A stretch of 10,363 nucleotides of DNA from NCBI GenBank assembly GCA_946623915.1, contig CAMORQ010000044.1:1-10363 (forward strand), given 5' to 3'. Source of the stretch: an uncultured Coriobacteriaceae bacterium (GTDB lineage Bacteria; Actinomycetota; Coriobacteriia; Coriobacteriales; Eggerthellaceae). How positions within the stretch are numbered: the stretch's first letter is position 1; each line of letters starts with the position of its first letter. The position numbers and the translations under genes are program-made. The notes under the pieces are model-generated. The model was not told the DNA's origin and did not search any database. It saw nothing but the letters and a program-made list of their open reading frames with translations. Shown one piece after another: positions 1 to 6,876 of this stretch.

Positions 1-333
1 GTGGTAGCAAGCGAGTCCCAACTGGACTCCCGTCAATGGACCAGCGAACGTGGGGTCACCGTTCTCGACAGTTTCTGCTGCGAGACCAGCTGCTTCGCCT
101 TCAGCCGCACCCACGACAACGACAACGTTCTCGGGGCCGAACTCATCGGCGAACTCCTTGACCCTCCTTTGATTCTCCAAGTCCATGGCGCCAGCTGCCG
201 TTCAAACGAAACACTCAGTCGAGGAGAACACGACTTCGCCGCCTGCGGTTTCGACGCAAGCAGAAATTGCTTCGCCCGGCACGCCGTCGCGGTCACCGAT
301 CACGACGACTTTTTTGTCGGCCAAGATGCTCAT
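1..333 (-). CDS. grdA: Glycine reductase protein A, selenoprotein GrdA (3' end outside window)
   Basis: GrdA is the small selenoprotein shared by glycine, sarcosine and betaine reductases. It accepts the carboxymethyl group from the GrdB complex as a selenoether, passes it to protein C, and is re-reduced by thioredoxin. The window holds 111 codons from ATG at 331-333; the family is about 157-160 residues, so the C-terminus lies beyond the left edge. Codon 44 is an in-frame TGA (202-204) in the context ECFV-U-TAAGAMDLENQ, the family signature Cys-x-x-Sec (Cys41, Sec44). The N-terminus ADKKVVVIGDRDGVPGEA is also typical. A ribosome site AAAGGAG lies 8 nt before the ATG. Standard gene calling would split the gene at the TGA. 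It follows trxA after a 124-bp gap carrying two hairpins. I see no convincing single SECIS fold after the UGA by eye. Confidence 0.95.
202..204 (-). other. Selenocysteine UGA codon of grdA (codon 44)
   Basis: The minus-strand reading frame of grdA continues with family-specific sequence on both sides of this TGA. Codon 44 in a C-x-x-U motif is the known active-site selenocysteine of GrdA. Reading it as Sec requires SelB, tRNA-Sec and a downstream SECIS; none of that machinery is encoded in the window. Confidence 0.93.
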
Positions 334-381
334 CTCTCACTCCTTTCTGTTTCTTTCTTCCTTGTCTTTCCTTGTGCATTC

Positions 382-447
382 ACGCGGGCTGGCCCCGCGT
401 TTAAGCCTTGTAGCGGACGCGGCAAGTGCAGATTCCCGCCGCGTCCG
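382..447 (-). repeat. Two hairpins in the trxA-grdA gap
   Basis: Two perfect inverted repeats lie between trxA and grdA. One has a 10-bp stem CGGACGCGGC/GCCGCGTCCG (414-423 with 438-447) and a 14-nt loop. The other has a 7-bp stem ACGCGGG/CCCGCGT (382-388 with 394-400) and a 5-nt loop. Neither is followed by a U-run on the minus strand, so they do not look like complete intrinsic terminators. They could stabilise or process the mRNA between trxA and the highly expressed grdA, which is inference. Confidence 0.6.
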
Positions 448-457
448 GTTGCCCACT

Positions 458-781
458 TTAGATGTGGCGCTTGATCATTTCTTCGACAGCCTCGGGGGTG
501 GCGTCGTCCTTGACCAGCTCTTCGATCTTCTCGCCGTTCTCGTAGATGGCGATGGTGGGAAGACCGAGCACCTGCTGGCCGATGGCCACGCGGCGAGCCT
601 TGGAGGTGTTCATGGACGTGAACTTCATCTGGTCGCCATACTTCTCGGCGAACTCATGCACGTGGGGCATAAGGGCGGCGCAAGGAACGCAGCCGTCGCC
701 GAAGAAGTCCACCAGAATCTTGCCCTCGCCCTGGAGCACTTCGGGTTCAAACGTCTTCTTGTCTACTTCGATCATGGACAT
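458..781 (-). CDS. trxA: Thioredoxin dedicated to glycine reductase
   Basis: This 107-residue cytoplasmic thioredoxin carries electrons from thioredoxin reductase to the selenoprotein GrdA. The fold is standard: strand ILVDFF, redox motif at Cys31-Val-Pro-Cys34, and the cis-proline loop GLPTI (Pro75). The motif is GCVPC instead of the usual WCGPC. GCVPC is the form described for thioredoxins of glycine-reducing clostridia, so the protein is probably specialised for this pathway. The ATG at 779-781 is preferred over the ATG two codons on, because GGAG sits about 6 nt upstream. It lies 45 bp after trxB and 124 bp before grdA, so it is probably co-transcribed from the promoter ahead of trxB. Confidence 0.95.
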   Translation of the reverse strand: MSMIEVDKKTFEPEVLQGEGKILVDFFGDGCVPCAALMPHVHEFAEKYGDQMKFTSMNTSKARRVAIGQQVLGLPTIAIYENGEKIEELVKDDATPEAVEEMIKRHI

Positions 782-826
782 GTTTTTCTCCTATCCTTCT
801 TAAAACCCTGTCCCTATTCGAAAAAA

Positions 827-1774
827 CTATTCGTTTTCTTCGATGTACTTGTAGGCCTGCGTGGCGGCGATGGCGCCGTCTGCCGCAGCCGTGACCACCT
901 GGCGCAGGCTCTTCTTGCGCAGGTCGCCCGCAGCGAACACGCCGGGGACGTTGGTCTTCATGTTGTCGTCGGTGACGATGTAGCTGTTCTCCATGTCGAC
1001 CTTGCCCTCGAACAGTTCGGTGTTGGGCAAGAAGCCAATGAACCCGAACAGGCCGAAGATGCCGTCGTCTTCGTCGGCTTCGATGGTGGTAACTTCGCCG
1101 GTCTTGACGTTACGCACGTTCATGGTAGCCAGCACGCCTTCGTCGCCGCCCACGGATTCGACAACGCTGTCCCACATGAAGTCGATCTTGTCGTTGGCAA
1201 ATGCCTTTTCCTGGATGGACTTCGCAGCACGCAGCTCGTCGCGACGGTGGATGATGGTGACCTTGCGGGCGTAGTTGGTGAGGTACATGGCCTCTTCAAC
1301 GGCGCTGTCGCCGCCACCGACCACGTAGACTTCCAGGTCTTCGAAGAAGTTGGCGTCGCAGGTAGCGCAGAAGGAAATGCCCTTGCCTACGAACTGGCCT
1401 TCGTTTTCGCAGCCGATGGGACGGGAATGGGCGCCCGTGGCCAAGATGACCGTCTTGCCCTGATATTCGCCGCCCGTGCAGGTGATCTTCTTCACAGGAC
1501 CTTCAAGTTCGACGGCGGTGATGGTGTCGCTGACACGCTCGGCACCGAACTTTTCGGCCTGCGCAGTCATGCGGGCGATCAGGGACGGACCGGACTCTTC
1601 TTCGTCAACGATCTGTCCAGGATAGTTTTCGATCTCGTTGGTGATGGCGATCTGGCCACCGTCCTGACCCTTTTCGATGATCAGGGTGCTCAGGCGGCTA
1701 CGCCCTGCGTACAGGCCTGCGGCAAGACCGGCCGGCCCTGCGCCCAAGATGATAACGTCGTAAACCTTGTCCAT
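827..1774 (-). CDS. trxB: Thioredoxin reductase (NADPH, FAD)
   Basis: This 315-residue low-molecular-weight flavoprotein is full length for the family (about 310-320) and reduces the neighbouring TrxA with NAD(P)H. Motifs in order: FAD-binding GAGPAG (residues 11-16); TNEIENYPG (45-53); ATGAHSRP (112-119); redox pair Cys136-Ala-Thr-Cys139; NADPH-binding GGGDSA (153-158) with HRR at 176-178, which favours NADPH; and the C-terminal FAD motif AAGDLR (281-286) followed by RQVVTAAADGA. The start is ATG at 1772-1774; AGGAG lies about 11 nt upstream, a little far. A sigma70-like promoter about 95 bp upstream suggests the trxB-trxA-grdA part can be transcribed separately from grdXEB. The long plus-strand frame over this gene is antisense noise. 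Confidence 0.97.
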   Translation of the reverse strand: MDKVYDVIILGAGPAGLAAGLYAGRSRLSTLIIEKGQDGGQIAITNEIENYPGQIVDEEESGPSLIARMTAQAEKFGAERVSDTITAVELEGPVKKITCTGGEYQGKTVILATGAHSRPIGCENEGQFVGKGISFCATCDANFFEDLEVYVVGGGDSAVEEAMYLTNYARKVTIIHRRDELRAAKSIQEKAFANDKIDFMWDSVVESVGGDEGVLATMNVRNVKTGEVTTIEADEDDGIFGLFGFIGFLPNTELFEGKVDMENSYIVTDDNMKTNVPGVFAAGDLRKKSLRQVVTAAADGAIAATQAYKYIEENE

Positions 1775-1867
1775 TCCTACTTCGTCTCCTCTCGTTGCTG
1801 ACCGTTGCCGATCATAGCTGTCTTGCCTCTGAGTACTTATTACTCCGATACAAGTTTCCTAATCGTG

Positions 1868-1896
1868 ATTATAATTTTTTCCAATTGCAATTTCAA
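1868..1896 (-). promoter_or_regulatory. Sigma70-like promoter for trxB-trxA-grdA
   Basis: On the minus strand TTGAAA (1891-1896) is followed by a 17-nt spacer and a perfect TATAAT (1868-1873) in an AT-rich patch. Transcription would start near 1861, leaving about an 87-nt leader before trxB. A small hairpin GAGTA/TACTC (1831-1845) lies in this leader. Confidence 0.7.
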
Positions 1897-1913
1897 TACT
1901 TAATAGCCTTTTT

Positions 1914-1937
1914 CTTATTAATAAGTTCTAGGAACTT
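1914..1937. promoter_or_regulatory. Paired palindromes upstream of the trxB promoter
   Basis: CTTATTAATAAG (1914-1925) is a perfect 12-bp palindrome. It overlaps AAGTTC-TAG-GAACTT (1923-1937), another inverted repeat. They lie just upstream of the trxB -35 element, where an activator would usually bind. No regulator can be named from the sequence. Confidence 0.4.
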
Positions 1938-2018
1938 TATATGCCGTGCCCGCAATCCTTCTTGCAAATATTGACAGGAATAATTTGCTGTTTAGAGAAT
2001 AACATTCATAATGAGCAC

Positions 2019-2030
2019 CGTACATGTACG
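2019..2030. promoter_or_regulatory. Perfect palindrome CGTACATGTACG
   Basis: This 12-bp perfect palindrome is isolated in the grdB-trxB gap next to the long inverted repeat. It is operator-like, but no cognate protein is identifiable. A weak plus-strand promoter-like pair (TTGACA at 1971-1976, GAGAAT at 1995-2000) lies just before it. Confidence 0.35.
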
Positions 2031-2041
2031 TCTCTCATTTT

Positions 2042-2184
2042 CGCGAGAACGGGAAACGGGTTATTGCCACGGCCGGCCACCTGCTCCATACCGAGGATGG
2101 GGACGGGTATTAACGGAACAAACGCGACCTGCCGCTTAACATCCTGAAGGGTGCTTAAGCAATAACCCTTTTCCCGCTCTCGCG
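2042..2184 (-). repeat. Long imperfect inverted repeat, possible structured RNA
   Basis: Two 26-nt arms (2042-2067 and 2159-2184) match at 24 of 26 positions as an inverted repeat. They enclose about 91 nt that can fold further: CACC/GGTG, GGATG/CATCC and TTAAgCGG/CCGTTAA on the minus strand. Of the two arm differences, one becomes a G-U pair in minus-strand RNA but is an A-C mismatch in plus-strand RNA, so the fold is better on the minus strand. The element lies in the gap between grdB and trxB. It could be an RNA element of the grd transcript, a stand-alone long-hairpin RNA, or a MITE; no clear target-site duplication is visible. Confidence 0.6.
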
Positions 2185-2194
2185 GTTTTGTCAT

Positions 2195-2236
2195 CACAGC
2201 GCCCCTCCCAATCCGCCAACACGGAGGGGCGCTGTG
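2195..2236 (-). terminator. Strong GC hairpin after grdB
   Basis: A perfect 14-bp stem (CACAGCGCCCCTCC with GGAGGGGCGCTGTG, 14-nt loop) begins 10 nt after the grdB stop. The position suits a terminator or mRNA 3'-end stabiliser for grdXEB. No U-run follows on the minus strand (GATGACAAAACC), so efficient intrinsic termination is doubtful. Confidence 0.55.
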
Positions 2237-2245
2237 TCGTGACAG

Positions 2246-3559
2246 CTAGTCCTTGAAGACCGTCTGGCCGTCCACTTCGGTCTGAAGAGCCTGAAGCGAC
2301 TTTTCGACAATGGCGCGGCGAATCTTCTTTTCTTCTTCTGGGGTCTGCGCGGGATCGCCCAACGGATGCGGAATCGCAATCGTCGGGACGATACGGTTTG
2401 CGCCTACCGTCAGAGAAATGGGCGTGACCGTGCAATCGTGCACAACAGGCAGACCGGCACGTTCGATTTCTTTAACCATCGTTGCACCGCAACGTGTACA
2501 CGTGCCTCAAGTGCTGGTCAAGATGACGGCGTCCACGCCATCGGCCTTCAGCTTGGCGCCGATTTCTTCGGCGAACGCCTTGGCGGACGCCACCGCGGTG
2601 CCGTTGCCAACCGTGGTGTAGAACTTGTCGTAGAGCTTGCCGATCTTGCCTTCCTTTTCCATGTCGCGAAGCACGTCAACAGGCAAAACGCGGTCGGCAT
2701 CTTCGTTGGCATAGGTGGGGTCGTAGCCGCCGTGGGCCGTTTCGTACTCATCGGAAGTCAGGTCGTTCACGCCAGTGATGTCGTATTCGCCGTAGTGCGA
2801 AGCGTTCGAGCTTTCGATGGCGTCTGGATTGCCCTTCGGCACGATGCCACCGGAGGTGACCAAGGCGATGGTCGCATGAGCCATATCCTTCACAGCAGGC
2901 TGCGGGTCCACGCGGTCAAACGCCGGCATGGGATATTCGGTGGTGTAAGGCTTGCCCGCAAGCTTGGCCAGCAGCATCTTAACCGCGCGCTTAGATCCGC
3001 GCTCTTCCTCGAAGAAGTTCACGCGAATGCCCTGGGGGATGTAACCGTCCTGGCACGACGCGCCGATTTCTTCACCACGGGCCAACTTCAGGCCAAGGGG
3101 CGCCATCACTTTTACGGCATCGCGCATGCCCGCAGCGCTGTTCTTGGTGGACGCGATGTAGACCTTGTCCTTGAACATGTCGGCGCCGGGGTTTTCAACG
3201 TACATGCCCGTAACCGCAGGGATGCCAAGCTTTTCCTGAACGGCAGCTGCCATCGTGCCGCACGCTACGCCGTAGCGCCCAGCGTTGAAGGCAGGGCCTG
3301 CGATGAACAGATCGGGCTTCTGCTCTTCAACCCATGCGAGGATCTTTTCGGTCGTATCGTCGATGTTCTCGTTGAAGAAACCGTCGCCGCACACCACGGT
3401 GCCGATGATTTCGGCCTCGTCGCCGAAGGCCTGGTTGAATGCCATGCCGGGGCCCTTCACTTCGCCTGGGAAGAATTCGACCGGATGCCCCGCTTCTTCT
3501 TCGCCGCCGATCTGGGCGAAGAACTGATTGATGTAGTGAATTACCTTAATCTTTTCCAT
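2246..3559 (-). CDS. grdB: Glycine reductase complex B, selenoprotein subunit GrdB
   Basis: GrdB is the large substrate-specific selenoprotein of glycine reductase. With the GrdE-derived subunits it binds glycine as a Schiff base and transfers the carboxymethyl group to GrdA. The gene spans 437 codons, normal for the family, if the in-frame TGA at 2507-2509 (codon 351) is read as selenocysteine. The surrounding TST-U-GTCTRCGAT is the family U-x-x-C-x-x-C motif. The N-terminus KVIHYINQFFAQIGGEEEAG and the C-terminal VGANRIVPTIAIPHPLG are also typical. Start ATG at 3557-3559; its AGGAG site overlaps the TAG stop of grdE 8 nt upstream, indicating tight coupling. GrdF (sarcosine) and GrdI (betaine) are paralogues. 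Glycine specificity is inferred from the grdX-grdE neighbours and the glycine riboswitch. Confidence 0.95.
2480..2494 (-). promoter_or_regulatory. SECIS hairpin of grdB
   Basis: Immediately after the Sec UGA, minus-strand mRNA forms a perfect 6-bp stem CGTTGC/GCAACG closed by the loop GGU. The loop starts 18 nt after the UGA, within the spacing expected of bacterial SECIS elements, and begins with G as SelB binding usually requires. Confidence 0.75.
2507..2509 (-). other. Selenocysteine UGA codon of grdB (codon 351)
   Basis: The TGA interrupts an otherwise continuous GrdB frame. It is followed in frame by GTCTRCGAT and a further 77 residues of GrdB-like sequence, giving the U-x-x-C-x-x-C active-site motif. 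A SECIS-like hairpin follows at the right distance. Confidence 0.95.
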
Positions 3560-3567
3560 GATGGCTC

Positions 3568-4848
3568 CTATCGTGCGCTCAAGTAGCCGAAGCCGGTTTC
3601 GTTGGTGGCGCCGGTAATCACCTGCAGCTCGACAAGCAGCGAACCGTCTTCCTGCAGGGTCTCCGCGCTCGCACCGGCGATCTTGTTCACGTAATCGAGC
3701 GTGCCGATAACCTTGTCGAGTTTCGGCAGCACGACGACCTGGTTGGCGTTGCCGCCCGTGACCACGGCGTCGGCGGCCACGTCGGCGTCTGCCAGCGACT
3801 GAGATTTACCGTCGCGACCAGCATATTCGTCGGTGATGATGACCGTCTTTATTCCTTCAGCTTCGATCTTCTTGCAGTTCATGATCAGGTCGGTGTCGGG
3901 GTTGCCGAAGCCTTCCTGAGACACGATTACGCCGTCGAGGTCGAGCATGCGGCACAGCTTGGCCGTCTGGTTCGACGAACGCTCCTTGTCAGCCAGGTAC
4001 ACGTTCTCGTTGGTGATGATCTGCCCGACGAAATTGATGGTCTTGCCATGCTCTTCGTACAGGTCGCGCACCACACCGTTGTTCAGGTGGATGTACGTGG
4101 GGTTCTTATCGCACGCCGACACGCAGTTACCGCTCACGATGGCGCCATCCATGGTCTCGGTCGGATAGAGGAACGTCGGCATGATCTGCTTGGCGTCGAC
4201 CCCATAGACGTAGGTGTCGTGAAGCAGACCCTGGCTTTGCAGCATCTGGACGTAGCCCACGCGCGGCAGGTCCGGATACAGGTCCATGCCCTCCTTGATG
4301 CTGGGCGTCTCGAATGTTTCGACCTCGTCGGGCTGAGCGTCGCGGCCCAGCTCGCCGAGGGTAGTCGCCACTTTGAAGCCCGCCATGCGCACTGCGCGCT
4401 CGTAATCATGGGATTCGATGCCTTCCACAGGCGTGCACACCATGACCAAGTTCAGCGTTTTGGAAAACGGCGTGTAGTCGGCACCCGGTCCGCACATGTC
4501 CACGATGCCCTCTTGGAAACCGACGATTGGGCCTGCCGTGACAACCGCCATGCCAGCGAGCACATGCGTGCGCCCCGATCCGACCGTTTCGACCGACGCA
4601 ATCATGCCGGGGAAGATGCCGCCGGGGCCTTCCACTTTCACGCGTGGCTCAATGACGTCCTTAACAGGGGTGATACGAACTGACTCGCCCGGTTTGGCAA
4701 TGTCAAATTCGACCGTTGCGATGTGCTCATCCTCCAGCACCAGCTCTTTCAGCTGGTCAGCGGCAACGCAGAGCACACCGCCATCCAGTTTCGTTTCGCT
4801 GCCGAACTGAATGTCGCTGATGTTGATTTTTCCTAACTCTAGCTTCAT
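3568..4848 (-). CDS. grdE: Glycine reductase complex B proprotein GrdE
   Basis: GrdE is a proprotein that cleaves itself at an Asn-Cys bond into two subunits. The new N-terminal cysteine is converted to a carbonyl (pyruvoyl-type) group that binds the amino group of glycine. The start is ATG at 4846-4848, because AAAGGAGG lies about 7 nt upstream. An upstream in-frame ATG at 4872 would add eight residues (MGTKGGWD) encoded across that ribosome site. From this start the protein has 426 residues and the motif SGN-C-VSACDKNPTY places the processing cysteine at 242, matching my recollection of the clostridial protein. It lies 28 bp after grdX and 8 bp before grdB. The paralogues GrdG/GrdH serve sarcosine and betaine; glycine is favoured by context. 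Confidence 0.95.
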   Translation of the reverse strand: MKLELGKINISDIQFGSETKLDGGVLCVAADQLKELVLEDEHIATVEFDIAKPGESVRITPVKDVIEPRVKVEGPGGIFPGMIASVETVGSGRTHVLAGMAVVTAGPIVGFQEGIVDMCGPGADYTPFSKTLNLVMVCTPVEGIESHDYERAVRMAGFKVATTLGELGRDAQPDEVETFETPSIKEGMDLYPDLPRVGYVQMLQSQGLLHDTYVYGVDAKQIMPTFLYPTETMDGAIVSGNCVSACDKNPTYIHLNNGVVRDLYEEHGKTINFVGQIITNENVYLADKERSSNQTAKLCRMLDLDGVIVSQEGFGNPDTDLIMNCKKIEAEGIKTVIITDEYAGRDGKSQSLADADVAADAVVTGGNANQVVVLPKLDKVIGTLDYVNKIAGASAETLQEDGSLLVELQVITGATNETGFGYLSAR

Positions 4849-4876
4849 GTCCCAACCTCCTTTTGTACCCATCGTT

Positions 4877-5254
4877 TTATCTTTCAGCAGAATCTATTGC
4901 TCCTTCGATCAGCGCCAAATCCACGGTCTGCAGGTCAGCGAGGGTTTCGGCGCTGTATGTGTGCGACTTGTCCACGAACTTAGTGCACGCGTCTATGGCA
5001 GAAGCGACCAGCCGCGCCGAGGCAAGATCCACTTCCTGCGCAGCATTCGCGCTTAATAGCATCGACTTGTACGGCGTTTCACCTGGCTTGACGCTACCTG
5101 ACAATGGATGCGTAAGCAGCGAATGACCATCCGCGACAAGCAACGATGCAGCTTCCAGGATTTGCACGATGCTACCTTTTTGGAATCTAACGTCGGTTCC
5201 AGGAGCGGCCTTTTCTTTCACCATAGGGTTGTTTGTCAACACGAAATACTTCAC
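4877..5254 (-). CDS. grdX: GrdX family protein
   Basis: This 125-residue soluble protein of unknown biochemical function usually begins glycine reductase operons. Recognisable features are the N-terminal KYFVLTNNPMV and the central block LLTHPLSGSVKPGETPYKSM, followed by a helical C-terminal half. It starts with GTG (5252-5254), supported by AAAGGAGG 6 nt upstream; there is no better in-frame ATG near the site. It lies 86 bp after the transporter, with no convincing terminator in the gap, and 28 bp before grdE, so it is probably part of one transcript. No catalytic or metal-binding motif is visible, and a regulatory or assembly role is only a guess. Confidence 0.9.
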   Translation of the reverse strand: MKYFVLTNNPMVKEKAAPGTDVRFQKGSIVQILEAASLLVADGHSLLTHPLSGSVKPGETPYKSMLLSANAAQEVDLASARLVASAIDACTKFVDKSHTYSAETLADLQTVDLALIEGAIDSAER

Positions 5255-5340
5255 TTCAATCCTCCTTTCCTTCCAACCGCGGGTTTGACACTGGTCTCGC
5301 TAAGCACCGGGGACCAAGCCCCTATGCAGAAGCACCTTTA

Positions 5341-6543
5341 TTAGGCGACTATCTGTCCGTCGTTCGGTACAGCATTCTTTTGAATGCCAGACCGCTTTTC
5401 GCTATTCGGCAATTTGTCGAACTTCGTTTGATCCGGGTTTTTGCGCCTTTCAATCGTAAAACGCACTCCCTGCACCAAAATGACCACGAACAAAGCAGCG
5501 CCAACGTAGCCGCAATACCCGTAAATGGCGTTTACAAGTCCCTGATATGGGACAAATACTGCAACGACAAGTGCAACTACCGCCCCAACGAGCACGGCTA
5601 CGCGATAGCGCGCGGAACCTTCTTTAGCGACGGTGGTAACCGCGTTGTACAGCAGCGGACAAGCGCTCGTAAAAATAGCTGCGTAGATGATTACAGCGAA
5701 AATTGTTGCCAGCGGGGGCCAGATTTGGTTCGCAAGAATCAGATTCGGGATCCCCTGCGACGCAGTCAGGTCGATTTCGGACACCAGCGCGCATGCACCG
5801 ACGACACACGCGACCGTATAGATGACCGATCCGATCACGTTGCCGGCGATCAGCTCCTTGAATCCGCCTTCCTTGTTCGTCTTGACGCCCAGGTTGGCCA
5901 TGAAGCTCACGAACCACAGAATCATGAATCCGCCATAGGACAAACCTGCCATGAACCAATTCTGTCCTACCTTTTCCATAACGCCGTCGTACGTGCCCGC
6001 CTCAACAGCTTGGATGCCAGGAACAACACCAGACGCATGCGTGAATAGCGTAATGACGGCAATGCCCAGCACAAGCACGATAATCACCGGCGCCACCTTC
6101 GAAATGACGTTGACGATGCCCTGCAGCCCCATAATGGCCACGATAACGGCGAGCACCGCCATGATGGCCGAACCCACCACGACCGGCACATTGTATTGCT
6201 GGTAAAGCGTGGTACCTGCACCCGACACCATGATGATGAACGACAGATAGCAGAACAATCCGCAGAACCAATTAAAGAATTTGCCCAGGTATTTACCGCA
6301 AAAGACTTCGAAAATCTGCGTGCCGTCGGCAAGATTGCGCTCTTTACCGCGCGCGGCACACTGGTAGTTGACGTAGATGAAGATGAACGCGAACATGGCC
6401 GCGACCAGAATCATCTGCCACCCGTAGGCGACGAAATACTGCAGCAACTCTTGCCCCGATGAAAACCCCGCACCAATCGCTAGCGCACATGTGGCCCCCA
6501 CATAAGTAAGCATGAGTCCTATGCTGAATTTACTCGATTGCAT
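5341..6543 (-). CDS. YkvI-like membrane transporter, probable glycine/amino-acid carrier
   Basis: This is a polytopic inner-membrane protein of about 400 residues with roughly ten hydrophobic segments. The N-terminal segment YVGATCALAIGAGFSSGQEL resembles the YkvI family (COG3949, distant to the APC/LeuT-fold carriers), including the GAGFSSGQE signature in the first unwound helix. The last 40 residues are hydrophilic and cytoplasmic. The ATG at 6541-6543 is chosen over a GTG two codons earlier, because GGAAGG is about 7 nt before the ATG but abuts the GTG. The gene is first after a glycine riboswitch and 86 bp before grdX, so import of glycine (or its derivatives) for reduction is a reasonable inference. 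The substrate cannot be read from the sequence. Confidence 0.82.
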   Translation of the reverse strand: MQSSKFSIGLMLTYVGATCALAIGAGFSSGQELLQYFVAYGWQMILVAAMFAFIFIYVNYQCAARGKERNLADGTQIFEVFCGKYLGKFFNWFCGLFCYLSFIIMVSGAGTTLYQQYNVPVVVGSAIMAVLAVIVAIMGLQGIVNVISKVAPVIIVLVLGIAVITLFTHASGVVPGIQAVEAGTYDGVMEKVGQNWFMAGLSYGGFMILWFVSFMANLGVKTNKEGGFKELIAGNVIGSVIYTVACVVGACALVSEIDLTASQGIPNLILANQIWPPLATIFAVIIYAAIFTSACPLLYNAVTTVAKEGSARYRVAVLVGAVVALVVAVFVPYQGLVNAIYGYCGYVGAALFVVILVQGVRFTIERRKNPDQTKFDKLPNSEKRSGIQKNAVPNDGQIVA

Positions 6544-6701
6544 AGACACCCCTTCCAGTTCAATTCACATGTCAGCTAGGGAAAGCGCCGCTCACGTCGT
6601 CCTGGAAGCAACGATGCTCGACTTCTTCCCCCAAGGACACCACATCAGAGCGAAGGTGCTGCAGCTTGTTCTTTGCACCTGATGCATGCATCCCCTACAA
6701 C

Positions 6702-6738
6702 AAAAAAGACGCCATCGCTTAATAAGCGATAAGGCGTC
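6702..6738 (-). terminator. Second intrinsic terminator in the transporter leader
   Basis: Minus-strand RNA forms GACGCC/GGCGTC plus ATCGCTT/AAGCGAT (13 bp with a 2-nt bulge, 3-nt loop) followed directly by six U (A-tract 6702-6707). It is about 160 nt before the transporter start, inside the leader, and so may act as an attenuator. The segment between it and the start (6544-6701) holds further hairpins, e.g. AGGTGC/GCACCT and GTCCT..GGAAG/CTTCC..AGGAC. Confidence 0.8.
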
Positions 6739-6800
6739 CTTCTGTTTCCCGGACTAGCTGGAGGCTGCGTGGTCGGCACAGCGCATCCGCAATCCGTTGC

Positions 6801-6843
6801 AAAACAAAAGGAGCACGGCAAACCAGTCTGGCTGCGGCGCTCC
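6801..6843 (-). terminator. Riboswitch expression-platform terminator
   Basis: The outer stem GGAGC/GCTCC (6810-6814 with 6839-6843) encloses an imperfect inner helix containing CCAG/CTGG. On the minus strand it is followed by TTTTGTTTT (6801-6809). It lies about 35 nt after the glycine aptamer, the usual place for the switching terminator. A linker stretch TCTGG could pair alternatively with CCAGA of this stem. Confidence 0.75.
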
Positions 6844-6876
6844 GTCTGTCTTACTGTGAATCCAGAGGCAGGTCCT

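Noticed and set aside
185..1801. 538-codon plus-strand open frame over trxA and trxB
   Set aside because: It is antisense to two well-recognised genes and has no protein family features; stop codons are rare there because of GC-rich codon positions.
2042..2184. tRNA-Sec (selC) inside the grdB-trxB gap
   Set aside because: A CTTCA word in a hairpin context suggested it, but there is no GGTTCGA T-loop and no acceptor-stem/CCA arrangement.
2136..2435. 99-codon minus-strand frame overlapping the 3' end of grdB
   Set aside because: Out of frame with GrdB, Arg/Ser-rich, and runs into the hairpin region; no family match.
2366..3586. 406-codon plus-strand open frame over grdB
   Set aside because: Antisense shadow of grdB with low-complexity composition and no ribosome site.
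4048..4683. 211-codon plus-strand open frame over grdE
   Set aside because: Antisense shadow rich in His/Arg/Ala; no recognisable domain.
6739..6800. T-box or second glycine aptamer between the two terminators
   Set aside because: No T-box TGGNACCGCG word, and no GAAGG-GCAA or CTCTCAGG glycine-aptamer core in this stretch.
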